Shown piece by piece: positions 1 through 6,001 of a stretch of 6,001 nt of DNA. Position 1 is the first letter of the stretch. Every line of letters begins with the position of its first letter. The position numbers and the translations under genes are program-made. This DNA is from Pseudomonadota bacterium (GTDB taxonomy: Bacteria; Pseudomonadota; Alphaproteobacteria; Rhizobiales; Beijerinckiaceae). The stretch spans positions 1-6,001 of the forward strand of contig JAEXUU010000637.1 in the NCBI GenBank assembly GCA_023452965.1, written 5' to 3'. The notes under the pieces are model-generated. The model did no database searches, had not been told where the DNA came from, and saw nothing but the letters and a program-made list of their open reading frames with translations.

Positions 1-14
1 TCCGCTACAGCTGA
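1..14 (+). CDS. 3' end of upstream gene, probably DppB/OppB-like permease (partial)
   Basis: Only the last three codons and the stop are in the window. In the frame ending at the TGA at 12-14 they read Arg-Tyr-Ser-stop. Peptide-transporter permeases of the DppB/OppB group commonly end in an Asp-Pro-Arg-x-Arg-Tyr-type tail and usually sit directly upstream of a DppC-like permease, as here. The stop lies 8 bp before the next start and overlaps that gene's ribosome binding site, which suggests translational coupling. The identity is inferred from context; three residues prove nothing by themselves. Confidence 0.5.
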
Positions 15-16
15 GG
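13..16 (+). promoter_or_regulatory. ribosome binding site of the DppC-like permease gene
   Basis: GAGG lies 6 nt before the ATG at 23 and overlaps the TGA of the upstream gene. It supports ATG 23 as the start. Confidence 0.55.
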
Positions 17-22
17 CCTGCG

Positions 23-840
23 ATGAAGCTCAGAGCCAATCTCGTGATCGGGGGAGCGCTGTTCGCGACCGTGGTCGTCGCCGGCGCCCTCGCTCCTTTC
101 CTCGCCCATACCGACCCGGTGATGGACGCCAATCTGATGAATGCCGAGGTCGCGCCCGGCAGCGAGTTCTGGTTCGGAACCGATGCGCAGGGGCGCGACA
201 TCTACAGCCGCGTGCTCTATGGCGCGCGAATCTCGCTGACCGTCGGCATCGTCTCGCAACTGATCAACACGGTGATCGGCGTCTGCCTTGGCCTCTCCGC
301 CGCCGATTGGGGCGGCGGGGGGGGTGATTTCGTCCACGGCCTGACCAATCTGATGCTGGCGATCCCCTCGCTGATCTTCGCGCTGGCGATCATGGCGATT
401 CTGACGCCGGGGCTGACCAGCCTGCTGATCGCGCTCGGGCTGACCAATTGGTCCTATACCTGCCGGCTGTCGCGGGCCTCGGCGCTGTCCCTGAAGAGCC
501 AGGGCTATGTCCAGGCCGCCAAGGTGCTGGGCTATGGCGACATCCGGATCATGCTGACCCAGATCCTGCCCAATATCCTCGGACCGATCATCGTCATCGG
601 CACGCTCGGCATGGGCGGCGCCGTGCTGGCCGAGGCCTCGCTCTCCTTCCTCGGCCTCGGCATCCGCCCGCCCTTCCCGAGCTGGGGCTCGATGCTCTCG
701 GACGCCCGCGACCAGATCACCACCGCACCCTGGATCTCGATCTTCCCGGGGCTGGCCATCTTCATGACCGTGCTCGGCCTCAACCTGCTCGGCGATGGCC
801 TGCGCGACGTGCTCGATCCCCAGTCGCGGGCGCGCACGGC

Positions 841-844
<4 letters not shown>
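23..844 (+). CDS. Peptide-type ABC transporter inner-membrane permease, DppC/OppC family
   Basis: 273 aa, close to the usual size for DppC/OppC subunits. It would form half of the inner-membrane channel that passes peptides or related small molecules from a periplasmic binding protein into the cytoplasm. A first membrane helix at about residues 6-28 is followed by the family segment FGTDAQGRD (51-59), typical of DppC/OppC N-termini. Further helices lie at about 71-92, 110-147 (two), 185-207 and 238-258. The EAA loop that docks on the ATPases is at about 162-184 (core AAKVLG, ending ILPN), with Gln in place of the first Glu. The ASLSFLGLG block (205-213) and the GDGLRDVLDP tail (257-266) are standard for the family. 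The start is ATG with GAGG upstream. The stop overlaps the next start in an ATGA. Unusual: a loop of five glycines (97-101), encoded partly by a run of eight G at 317-324, where relatives usually have a mixed Gly-Gly-aromatic turn. The family is certain; the substrate is not known. Confidence 0.95.
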
Positions 845-1813
<969 letters not shown>

Positions 1814-1821
<8 letters not shown>

Positions 1822-2794
1822 GAACGACGCGATGATCCTGAAGGTCGAGGACCTCGCCGTGCATTTCCCGCTCGGCGGCGGTCTGCTCGGCGGCAAGCGG
1901 CGCACCGTCCATGCCGTCGACGGCGTCGACCTACACCTCAAGAAGGGCGAATGCCTCGGCTTGGTCGGCGAATCCGGCTGCGGGAAGTCGACGCTCGCGC
2001 TCTCGATCCTCGGGCTGCAGGCGCCAACGCGGGGTCGCGTCCTGCTCGACGGGGTCGACATCGCCGCGCCCGGCGTCGCCCGCAAGGCGCGGGCCCGCAT
2101 CGTGCAGATGGTCTTCCAGGACCCCTACTCCTCGCTCAATCCGCGCCAGACCGTTCGCCGCACGCTGGAGGACCCGCTGCGCCTGCACGGGATCACGGAC
2201 AAGGCCGAGGTCGACGGCCGGATCGAGGAAATGCTGCGCCATGTCGGCCTGCGGCCCGAGCAGGCGGCGCGCTATCCGCATGAATTCTCCGGCGGCCAGC
2301 GCCAGCGCATCGGCATCGCCCGGGCGCTGATCCTGAAGCCGAAGATCGTGGTGCTCGACGAGCCTGTCTCGGCGCTCGACGTCTCGATCCGGGCGCAGAT
2401 CATCAACCTGCTGCTCGAGCTGAAGGAGACGATGGAGCTCTCCTACATCATGATCAGCCATGATCTCGGCGTGGTCGAGCATATGAGCGACCGGGTGGCG
2501 GTGATGTATCTCGGCCGCATCGTCGAGACCGGCGGCTGGCACACGATCTTCACCGCCCCGCGCCACCCCTATACGCGCGCTTTGATCGCGGCGATTCCCG
2601 ACCCGTTCGGCGAGCGGCCGGGCGTCAAGATCTCCGGCGAGCTGCCGAACCCGCTGGAGCCGCCTTCCGGCTGCCGCTTCCATCCGCGCTGCCCGGAAGT
2701 GCGCGACATCTGCCGCAAGCCTCCGACGCCCCCCCTCGGCGAGATCGCAAGGGAACACGAGGTGCGCTGCCTGCGCGCCGCGGAGCTTGCGTGA
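1814..2794 (+). CDS. Peptide-type ABC transporter ATP-binding protein, DppF/OppF family
   Basis: 326 aa, the second ATPase of the importer. Motifs: Walker A GESGCGKST (52-60), Q-loop Gln102 followed by DPYSSLNP, signature FSGGQRQR (158-165), Walker B VVLDE (179-183) and H-loop His216. The segment VHAVDGVDL (32-40) before Walker A and DPYSSLNPR after the Q-loop are typical of DppF rather than DppD. The C-terminal OppD/F extension starts at HPYTRAL (251-257) and carries four cysteines (287, 293, 300, 319) with the same layout as in the upstream ATPase. It overlaps that gene by 8 bp. ATG 1814 is preferred because of the ribosome binding site; ATG 1832 would remove only six residues. Both ATPases are the same length yet clearly diverged, so this is the normal heterodimer and not a recent duplication. 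Confidence 0.95.
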
Positions 2795-2813
2795 TAGGCT
2801 AACCGCATCGAAT

Positions 2814-2818
2814 GAGAG
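2814..2818 (+). promoter_or_regulatory. ribosome binding site deciding the TTG start of the hydrolase
   Basis: GAGAG with 7 nt to the TTG at 2826. The other in-frame TTG (2787) has its only purine-rich stretch 1-2 nt away, which is too close. The ATG at 2812 is out of frame and soon hits a stop. Confidence 0.5.
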
Positions 2819-2825
2819 ACCGACC

Positions 2826-3794
2826 TTGACTGCCATCGACCTCGACGACGGCCCGCTCGAAAGCGTGCGCTTCACCGGGCTGAAACCCGGCCCGAAGCTG
2901 ATCGTGCTCGGAGCCGTTCACGGCAATGAACCCTGTGGCCCCACCGCGATCCTGCGCGCGATCGAGGATTGCCGCGCCGGGCGGCTCAAGATCCTGCGCG
3001 GCGAGGTCACCTTCGTGCCGGTCGCCAACCCCAAGGCCTGGCGCCAGAAGACGCGGGAGGGCGACCGCAATCTCAACCGCGACCTGCGCGAGAAGCCGCT
3101 CGCCAATGATCACGAGGACCGGATCGGCAATCATCTCTGCGCGCTGCTGCGCCAGCACGATGCTCTGCTCGACATCCATTCCTTCCGCGGCGAGGGCGAG
3201 CCCTTCGTCTTCTTCGGGCCGCAGAACAATCGCGGCGAGCTCGAACCTTTCGCGCGGGCGGAGGAGGAAGCGGCGCTCGCCGGCTGCCTCGGCGTCGCCA
3301 TCGGCATCCATGGCTGGCTCGACAACTATGCCCGGCTGCTCGCGATCCGCGCCCGGCTCGACGTGCCCCGGCTCGCCGTGACCGAGGGCTATGGCACGAC
3401 CGAGTTCATGCGCTTCTGCGGCGGCTATGCGGTGACGCTCGAATGCGGCTCGCATGACGACCCCACAGCTGGCGAGATCGGCTATGCCGCGATCCGCAAC
3501 ACGCTGGCGCAATTACAACTGGTCGATGCCGAAAAGCCGGCCGTCGCCCTCAGGGATGTGATCGAAATGGTCGACGTCCTGGTTTGCGAGACGCAAGGCG
3601 ACGCGGCCGAAGGCCCCTGGCGGACCGGCGATGCCGTGCCGGCCGGCGCGATCATCGCCCGCCGCGCCGACGGCACGCCGGTCACCGCGCCGCGCGACGG
3701 CTTCGTGATCTTCCCGAACAAGGCGCCGAAGCTCGGCGAGGCGATCTGCCATTTCGGCATCGCCGGCAGGCGCGGCCTCGGCACGGCGGGCTGA
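2826..3794 (+). CDS. Succinylglutamate desuccinylase/aspartoacylase (AstE/AspA) family zinc hydrolase
   Basis: 322 aa from the TTG at 2826. Members of this family are zinc-dependent amidases related to M14 carboxypeptidases that cleave an acyl group from an N-acyl amino acid. Visible residues: the zinc motif HGNE (His32, Glu35), the NLNRDL stretch (82-87) whose Arg85 matches the substrate-carboxylate Arg, the third zinc ligand in DIHSF (His118), and the catalytic Glu206 in VTLECGSH. The C-terminal part, about 245-315, has the beta-rich Gly-Asp/Ala-Pro-x-Asp-Gly pattern seen at the end of AstE/AspA proteins. All active-site residues appear intact. It follows the DppF-like gene by 31 bp on the same strand with no visible promoter, so it probably belongs to the transporter operon and acts in the cytoplasm on the imported compound. 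No in-frame ATG exists near the N-terminus. An alternative TTG at 2787 would add 13 residues and overlap the ATPase gene by 8 bp. The exact substrate cannot be read from the sequence. Confidence 0.88.
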   Translation: MTAIDLDDGPLESVRFTGLKPGPKLIVLGAVHGNEPCGPTAILRAIEDCRAGRLKILRGEVTFVPVANPKAWRQKTREGDRNLNRDLREKPLANDHEDRIGNHLCALLRQHDALLDIHSFRGEGEPFVFFGPQNNRGELEPFARAEEEAALAGCLGVAIGIHGWLDNYARLLAIRARLDVPRLAVTEGYGTTEFMRFCGGYAVTLECGSHDDPTAGEIGYAAIRNTLAQLQLVDAEKPAVALRDVIEMVDVLVCETQGDAAEGPWRTGDAVPAGAIIARRADGTPVTAPRDGFVIFPNKAPKLGEAICHFGIAGRRGLGTAG

Positions 3795-3808
3795 AGTCCA
3801 CCCGGCAA

Positions 3809-3833
3809 GCCGGCCCGCCGTTCAGCGGGCGGC
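3809..3833. terminator. GC-rich hairpin between convergent genes, possible bidirectional terminator
   Basis: The arms GCCCGC (3813-3818) and GCGGGC (3825-3830) enclose a 6-nt loop. Three more pairs (3809-3811 with 3831-3833) follow after one bulged G. It sits at the junction of two converging genes and runs into the last codons of the minus-strand gene. Neither side has a clear T-tract, so intrinsic termination is uncertain. Confidence 0.4.
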
Positions 3834-4298
3834 GACCTCGACGAAATCGTCGCCATCCCAGCTCAGCCGCTTATGGCAGGGCTGGTAACCGGCAAGATCG
3901 CAATAGCCGCCATGCAGGCTAAGCTCGAGCACGGGCCTGCCTCTCGCCTGCTTGATCGACCAGGCGCGGACATTGTCGCCGTAGACCTGGCGATAGCCGC
4001 CCGCGCCCGACATGAAGATATCGAGCGTGCAGCCGCCGGAGCCGCAGAACCGGTTGACCTTGTTGCCTTCGCCACAGACCACCGCGCCGTAGTCTAGGAG
4101 ATAGTCGGGCAGGCCGTCGCCATTCAGGTCCGCAACACTCTGGAAGCGCGGCTTGAAGCTGGCCTTGCCGTCGCATTGCTGTCGAAGCTCCTCCCGGACG
4201 GCGGCCACCTCGGCCGGAACCTCGGCACGCTGGGCCAAGGCCCCGCCGCCCGCCAGCAGCATCGCGGCGAGCGACAGAACGACGAAACGCAAGAGCAT
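3822..4298 (-). CDS. Small secreted protein with six cysteines and a DxNxDGxxD calcium-loop motif, function unknown
   Basis: 158 aa. I do not recognise a named family. Residues 1-22 look like a signal peptide (hydrophobic core LLRFVVLSLAAMLLAGG, likely cleavage after Ala-Leu-Ala at 20-22), so the mature protein should be periplasmic or exported. Residues 57-65 read DLNGDGLPD, the DxNxDGxxD loop found in EF-hand-like and FG-GAP/VCBS calcium-binding segments. Outside the signal peptide there are six cysteines (42, 75, 85, 90, 133, 141), which would allow three disulfides. The end, LSWDGDDFVEV (145-155), resembles the closing strand of such beta-rich domains. ATG at 4298 is chosen because it begins the signal peptide. 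An in-frame ATG at 4367 would put 23 unrelated residues in front of it. The ribosome binding site is weak. The gene stands alone, converging on the hydrolase gene and diverging from the IalB-family gene. Calcium binding is an inference from the motif. Confidence 0.8.
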   Translation of the reverse strand: MLLRFVVLSLAAMLLAGGGALAQRAEVPAEVAAVREELRQQCDGKASFKPRFQSVADLNGDGLPDYLLDYGAVVCGEGNKVNRFCGSGGCTLDIFMSGAGGYRQVYGDNVRAWSIKQARGRPVLELSLHGGYCDLAGYQPCHKRLSWDGDDFVEVAAR

Positions 4299-4413
4299 GG
4301 GAGACTCGGCCTGGGAGGGAAACGCCGTCACATGTTGCCCCGCGCCGCCGCGGAAACAAGTCGCCATGGGGAGTTGTCCGCAGGGCGAATGTCGCAGGCT
4401 GCTGGCTCAGTCA

Positions 4414-4432
4414 CAGCCATTCGAAACGGCTG
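4414..4432. repeat. 19-nt imperfect palindrome, possible operator
   Basis: The arms CAGCC and GGCTG enclose ATTCGAAAC; 7 of 9 symmetric positions pair. It ends 12 bp upstream of the -35 box of the distal candidate promoter, where an activator or repressor could bind. No known regulator motif is recognised. Confidence 0.3.
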
Positions 4433-4444
4433 CAGAATCGCGGA

Positions 4445-4474
4445 TGGACAGCCTCAGATTAGAATTAATATAGT
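4445..4474 (+). promoter_or_regulatory. Candidate distal sigma-70-type promoter for the IalB-family gene
   Basis: TGGACA (4445-4450) and TATAGT (4469-4474) are separated by 18 bp. Each matches five of six consensus bases. The pair sits in the only AT-rich patch of the window. Transcription would start near 4481, giving a leader of about 130 nt before ATG 4610. Confidence 0.45.
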
Positions 4475-4525
4475 AAACATCCAATCCAACGGGCCGACAA
4501 CCTAACCTCAAATCAGTGTTCGCGG

Positions 4526-4553
4526 TAGACAGTCACGCCCATTGCGCTAGAAG
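4526..4553 (+). promoter_or_regulatory. Candidate proximal promoter for the IalB-family gene
   Basis: TAGACA (4526-4531), a 16-bp spacer and TAGAAG (4548-4553). The -35 matches five of six and the -10 four of six consensus bases. Start would be near 4560, with a leader of about 50 nt. It is weaker by consensus than the distal candidate, but a GC-flanked -10 box like this is not unusual in alphaproteobacteria. Confidence 0.3.
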
Positions 4554-4560
4554 AGCGCGA
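4542..4560 (+). other. Short hairpin in the leader of the IalB-family gene
   Basis: GCGCT (4544-4548) pairs with AGCGC (4554-4558) across a 5-nt loop, and one wobble plus one further pair can extend it. It would lie in the leader of a transcript from the distal promoter and overlaps the proximal -10 box. It may have no function. Confidence 0.25.
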
Positions 4561-4609
4561 CCGCTTCATACGACCTTCCTTGCCGATCCCCGAAAACAAG
4601 TCCGACATC

Positions 4610-5230
4610 ATGCGCAACGCCAAAACCATCTGCTCGACCGCCATTCTCGCCGCTGCCTTCGCCTTGCTGGCCGGCCCGACGCTTGCCCAGCAGCGCGAGC
4701 CGACCCGGCAGCCTGCCGCGCGGCCTGCGACCGCCCAGGCCGCCCCTGCGGTGAACCAGCCGAAGCCGGCCGCGGCGACGCTGCCGAACGGCGCCTCGGC
4801 GATCAACGAGGTCTATGGCGACTGGACGGTCGATTGCCGGATCACCGACGGGCAGAAGCTGTGCCTGCTGACCCAGACCCAGGGTGACAGCCGGACCAAT
4901 CAGCGCGTCTTCGCGATCGAGCTACGCGCGCCGAAGGACGGCAAGGCCGAAGGCACGATCCTGATGCCGTTCGGCGTCAAGCTCGAGAACGGCGCCGTAC
5001 TCAAGCTCGACGAGAAGGATCTCGGCCAGGGCCTGCGCTTTTCCACCTGCGTCCCCTCCGGCTGCCTCCTGCCGATCTCCTTCCCGACGGTCGCGACCGA
5101 CGCGATGAAGGCCGGCAAGACACTGACCGCCGCGGCGCTCAACCTCTCCAGCGGCGAGGTCATCAGCTTCAACATCCAGCTTAACGGCTTCGGCCCGGCG
5201 CTCGAGCGGATCAGTCAGCTCGGCGGCTGA
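4610..5230 (+). CDS. Invasion-associated locus B (IalB) family secreted protein
   Basis: 206 aa. The N-terminus is a clear signal peptide (Arg2, Lys5, hydrophobic 9-22, likely cleavage after Thr-Leu-Ala at 24-26). Next comes a Pro/Ala/Gln-rich linker at about 28-58, then the IalB domain at about 66-200. Domain marks are YGDWTVDC (69-76), the pair Cys76/Cys85, MPFGVKLENG (119-128), LDEKD (133-137) and STCVPSGC (145-152) with Cys147/Cys152. The four cysteines probably form two disulfides in the periplasm. IalB was named in Bartonella for its link to red-cell invasion. The family is widespread in free-living alphaproteobacteria, where its molecular role is unclear, so presence here does not imply pathogenicity. 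ATG 4610 is chosen because it begins the signal peptide; a TTG at 4580 would add ten residues. No strong Shine-Dalgarno precedes it. It appears monocistronic, with a hairpin after the stop. Confidence 0.9.
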   Translation: MRNAKTICSTAILAAAFALLAGPTLAQQREPTRQPAARPATAQAAPAVNQPKPAAATLPNGASAINEVYGDWTVDCRITDGQKLCLLTQTQGDSRTNQRVFAIELRAPKDGKAEGTILMPFGVKLENGAVLKLDEKDLGQGLRFSTCVPSGCLLPISFPTVATDAMKAGKTLTAAALNLSSGEVISFNIQLNGFGPALERISQLGG

Positions 5231-5242
5231 ACGTGCGCGAGA

Positions 5243-5270
5243 CCGGGCCTGCGCTTTCGCGCCGGCCCGG
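5243..5270. terminator. Hairpin between convergent IalB-family and glutathione transferase genes, likely bidirectional terminator
   Basis: CCGGGCC (5243-5249) pairs perfectly with GGCCCGG (5264-5270). Inside the 14-nt loop GCG and CGC can pair again around CTTT. It lies 12 bp after the plus-strand stop and 12 bp before the minus-strand stop, the expected place for a shared terminator. The T-tract is poor on both sides (CTTC on the plus strand). Confidence 0.5.
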
Positions 5271-5282
5271 CTTCGACGGCAA

Positions 5283-5987
5283 TCAGGGTCGCTTGGGGAT
5301 ATCCAGACCACGCTGGACAGCCGGCCGCGCCAGGCCGCGCTCGAGCCAGGCCGGAACGCGCTTGAGCTTGTCATATTCGACGAGCTCGCCGGCGCCATAG
5401 AAGCCGACGAGATTGCGGACCCAGCCCAGCGTCGCGATATCGGCGATGGTGTACTCGCTGCCCATCAGCCAGGCGCGGCCGGCGAGCCTGGTCTCGAGCA
5501 CGCCGAGCAGGCGCTTGCTCTCATTGGCGTAGCGGTCGCGCGGGCGCTTATCCTCGTATTCGCGCCCGGCGAACTTATGGAAGAAGCCAAGCTGGCCAAA
5601 AATCGGGCCGATCGCCGCCATCTGGAAGAACACCCATTGCAGCGTCTCGTAGCGCTCGGCCGGGTCCTTCGGCAGCAGCTTGCCGGTCTTCTCGGCGAGA
5701 TAGACCAGGATCGCGCCGGATTCGAAGAGCGCCAGCGGCTTGCCGCCCGGACCGTCGGGGTCGAGGATCGCCGGGATCTTGCCATTGGGGTTGAGCGAGA
5801 GGAATTCCGGCGTCCAGGTCTCGTTCTGGCCGATATTGATCGTATGCGGCTCATAGGGCAGGCCGATTTCCTCGAGCATGATCGAGACCTTGACGCCGTT
5901 CGGCGGCGGCAGGGAGTAGAGCTGCAGGCGGTCGGGATGCTGCGCCGGCCAGCGCTGCACGATCGGGAAGGCGGAGAGATCGGACAT
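5283..5987 (-). CDS. Glutathione transferase-like protein, YfcG/YghU (Nu-class-like) group
   Basis: 234 aa, a soluble two-domain cytosolic GST. The E. coli relatives YfcG and YghU act mainly as glutathione-dependent disulfide reductases and have weak classical transferase activity. The N-terminal thioredoxin-like domain spans about 20-103. It has the start LQLYSLPPPNG (21-31) with active-site Asn30, the NPNGKIPAI segment (67-74) with the cis-Pro at 72, and FESGAI (88-93), whose Glu89-Ser90 bind the gamma-glutamyl part of glutathione. The helical C-terminal domain has LQWVFFQ (116-122), GPIFGQ (127-132) and the folding motif YTIADIA (179-185). The N-terminal extension with FPIVQRWPAQHPDR (7-20) is like YghU relatives. 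The start is ATG 5987 with a strong GAGGAA upstream. Odd point: residue 28, two before Asn30, is Pro where YfcG and YghU have Thr (T-P-N). The gene is single and convergent with the IalB-family gene. Confidence 0.92.
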   Translation of the reverse strand: MSDLSAFPIVQRWPAQHPDRLQLYSLPPPNGVKVSIMLEEIGLPYEPHTINIGQNETWTPEFLSLNPNGKIPAILDPDGPGGKPLALFESGAILVYLAEKTGKLLPKDPAERYETLQWVFFQMAAIGPIFGQLGFFHKFAGREYEDKRPRDRYANESKRLLGVLETRLAGRAWLMGSEYTIADIATLGWVRNLVGFYGAGELVEYDKLKRVPAWLERGLARPAVQRGLDIPKRP

Positions 5988-5994
5988 CGGGGAA

Positions 5995-6000
5995 TTCCTC
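5995..6000 (-). promoter_or_regulatory. ribosome binding site of the glutathione transferase gene
   Basis: Read on the minus strand this is GAGGAA, 7 nt before the ATG at 5987. It is the best Shine-Dalgarno in the window and fixes the start. Confidence 0.7.
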
Positions 6001-6001
6001 G

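Larger units (their letters stand above)
4299..4609. other. Divergent intergenic region, 311 bp, no gene
   Basis: No convincing small gene lies here; the open frames lack ribosome binding sites and recognisable sequence. The region separates two divergent genes for secreted proteins. It contains a 19-nt near-palindrome (4414-4432), an AT-rich patch (about 4455-4480) with a candidate rightward promoter, a second candidate promoter nearer the IalB-family gene, and a short hairpin (4542-4560). I see no good promoter for the leftward gene between 4299 and 4440. Confidence 0.7.

Noticed and set aside
448..840. Long N-terminal extension of the first ATPase frame
   Set aside because: The sequence before residue Met at 841 is Arg/Pro/His-rich out-of-frame reading of the permease. 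The ATGA overlap at 841 gives the normal family N-terminus.
1931..2875. A 314-codon minus-strand open frame opposite the second ATPase gene
   Set aside because: Same artefact: compositionally biased product, no motifs, and the plus strand carries an intact DppF-like gene.
2799..3512. A 237-codon minus-strand open frame opposite the hydrolase
   Set aside because: No recognisable domain; the plus-strand frame contains all zinc and catalytic residues.
4299..4367. N-terminal extension of the six-cysteine protein from the ATG at 4367
   Set aside because: It would bury the signal peptide behind 23 unrelated residues; ATG 4298 gives a standard secreted protein.
4153..4505. Plus-strand open frames across the start of the six-cysteine protein gene and the intergenic region
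   Set aside because: No ribosome binding sites and no recognisable sequence; they overlap the signal-peptide-bearing gene on the other strand.

Overview
The window is high-GC, densely packed bacterial DNA. The invasion-associated locus B (IalB) family protein, the YfcG/YghU-type glutathione transferase and the general codon style point to an alphaproteobacterium, most likely in the Hyphomicrobiales (Rhizobiales). I cannot name the genus from the sequence alone. Nothing here looks like a mobile element, prophage, CRISPR array or RNA gene. Base composition is even except for a short AT-rich patch at about 4455-4500.

Left part, 1-3794, plus strand: the distal end of a peptide-type ABC importer operon. 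The last codons of an upstream gene (probably the DppB-like permease) are followed by a DppC/OppC-like permease and two DppD- and DppF-like ATPases, joined by 4-bp and 8-bp overlaps. A zinc hydrolase of the succinylglutamate desuccinylase/aspartoacylase family follows 31 bp later. The layout suggests one transcript: the transporter brings in a short peptide or an N-acylated amino acid, and the hydrolase may remove an acyl group from it in the cytoplasm. The substrate-binding protein and the operon promoter lie outside the window. The hydrolase probably starts at a TTG codon.

Middle, 3795-4609: a small secreted protein on the minus strand, with a signal peptide, six cysteines outside it and a calcium-loop-like DxNxDGxxD motif, converges on the hydrolase gene. 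A GC-rich hairpin sits at the junction. A divergent intergenic region of 311 bp follows. It holds two candidate promoters reading right, a near-palindrome and a small 5'-UTR hairpin.

Right part, 4610-6001: an IalB-family secreted protein (plus strand) converges on a glutathione transferase of the YfcG/YghU (Nu-class-like) group (minus strand), with a strong hairpin between the two. The transferase carries Pro where YfcG has its active-site Thr.

Overall this is ordinary chromosomal territory. I found no convincing undescribed system. The points most worth a second look are the transporter-hydrolase pairing, the Thr-to-Pro change in the transferase and the unassigned six-cysteine secreted protein.
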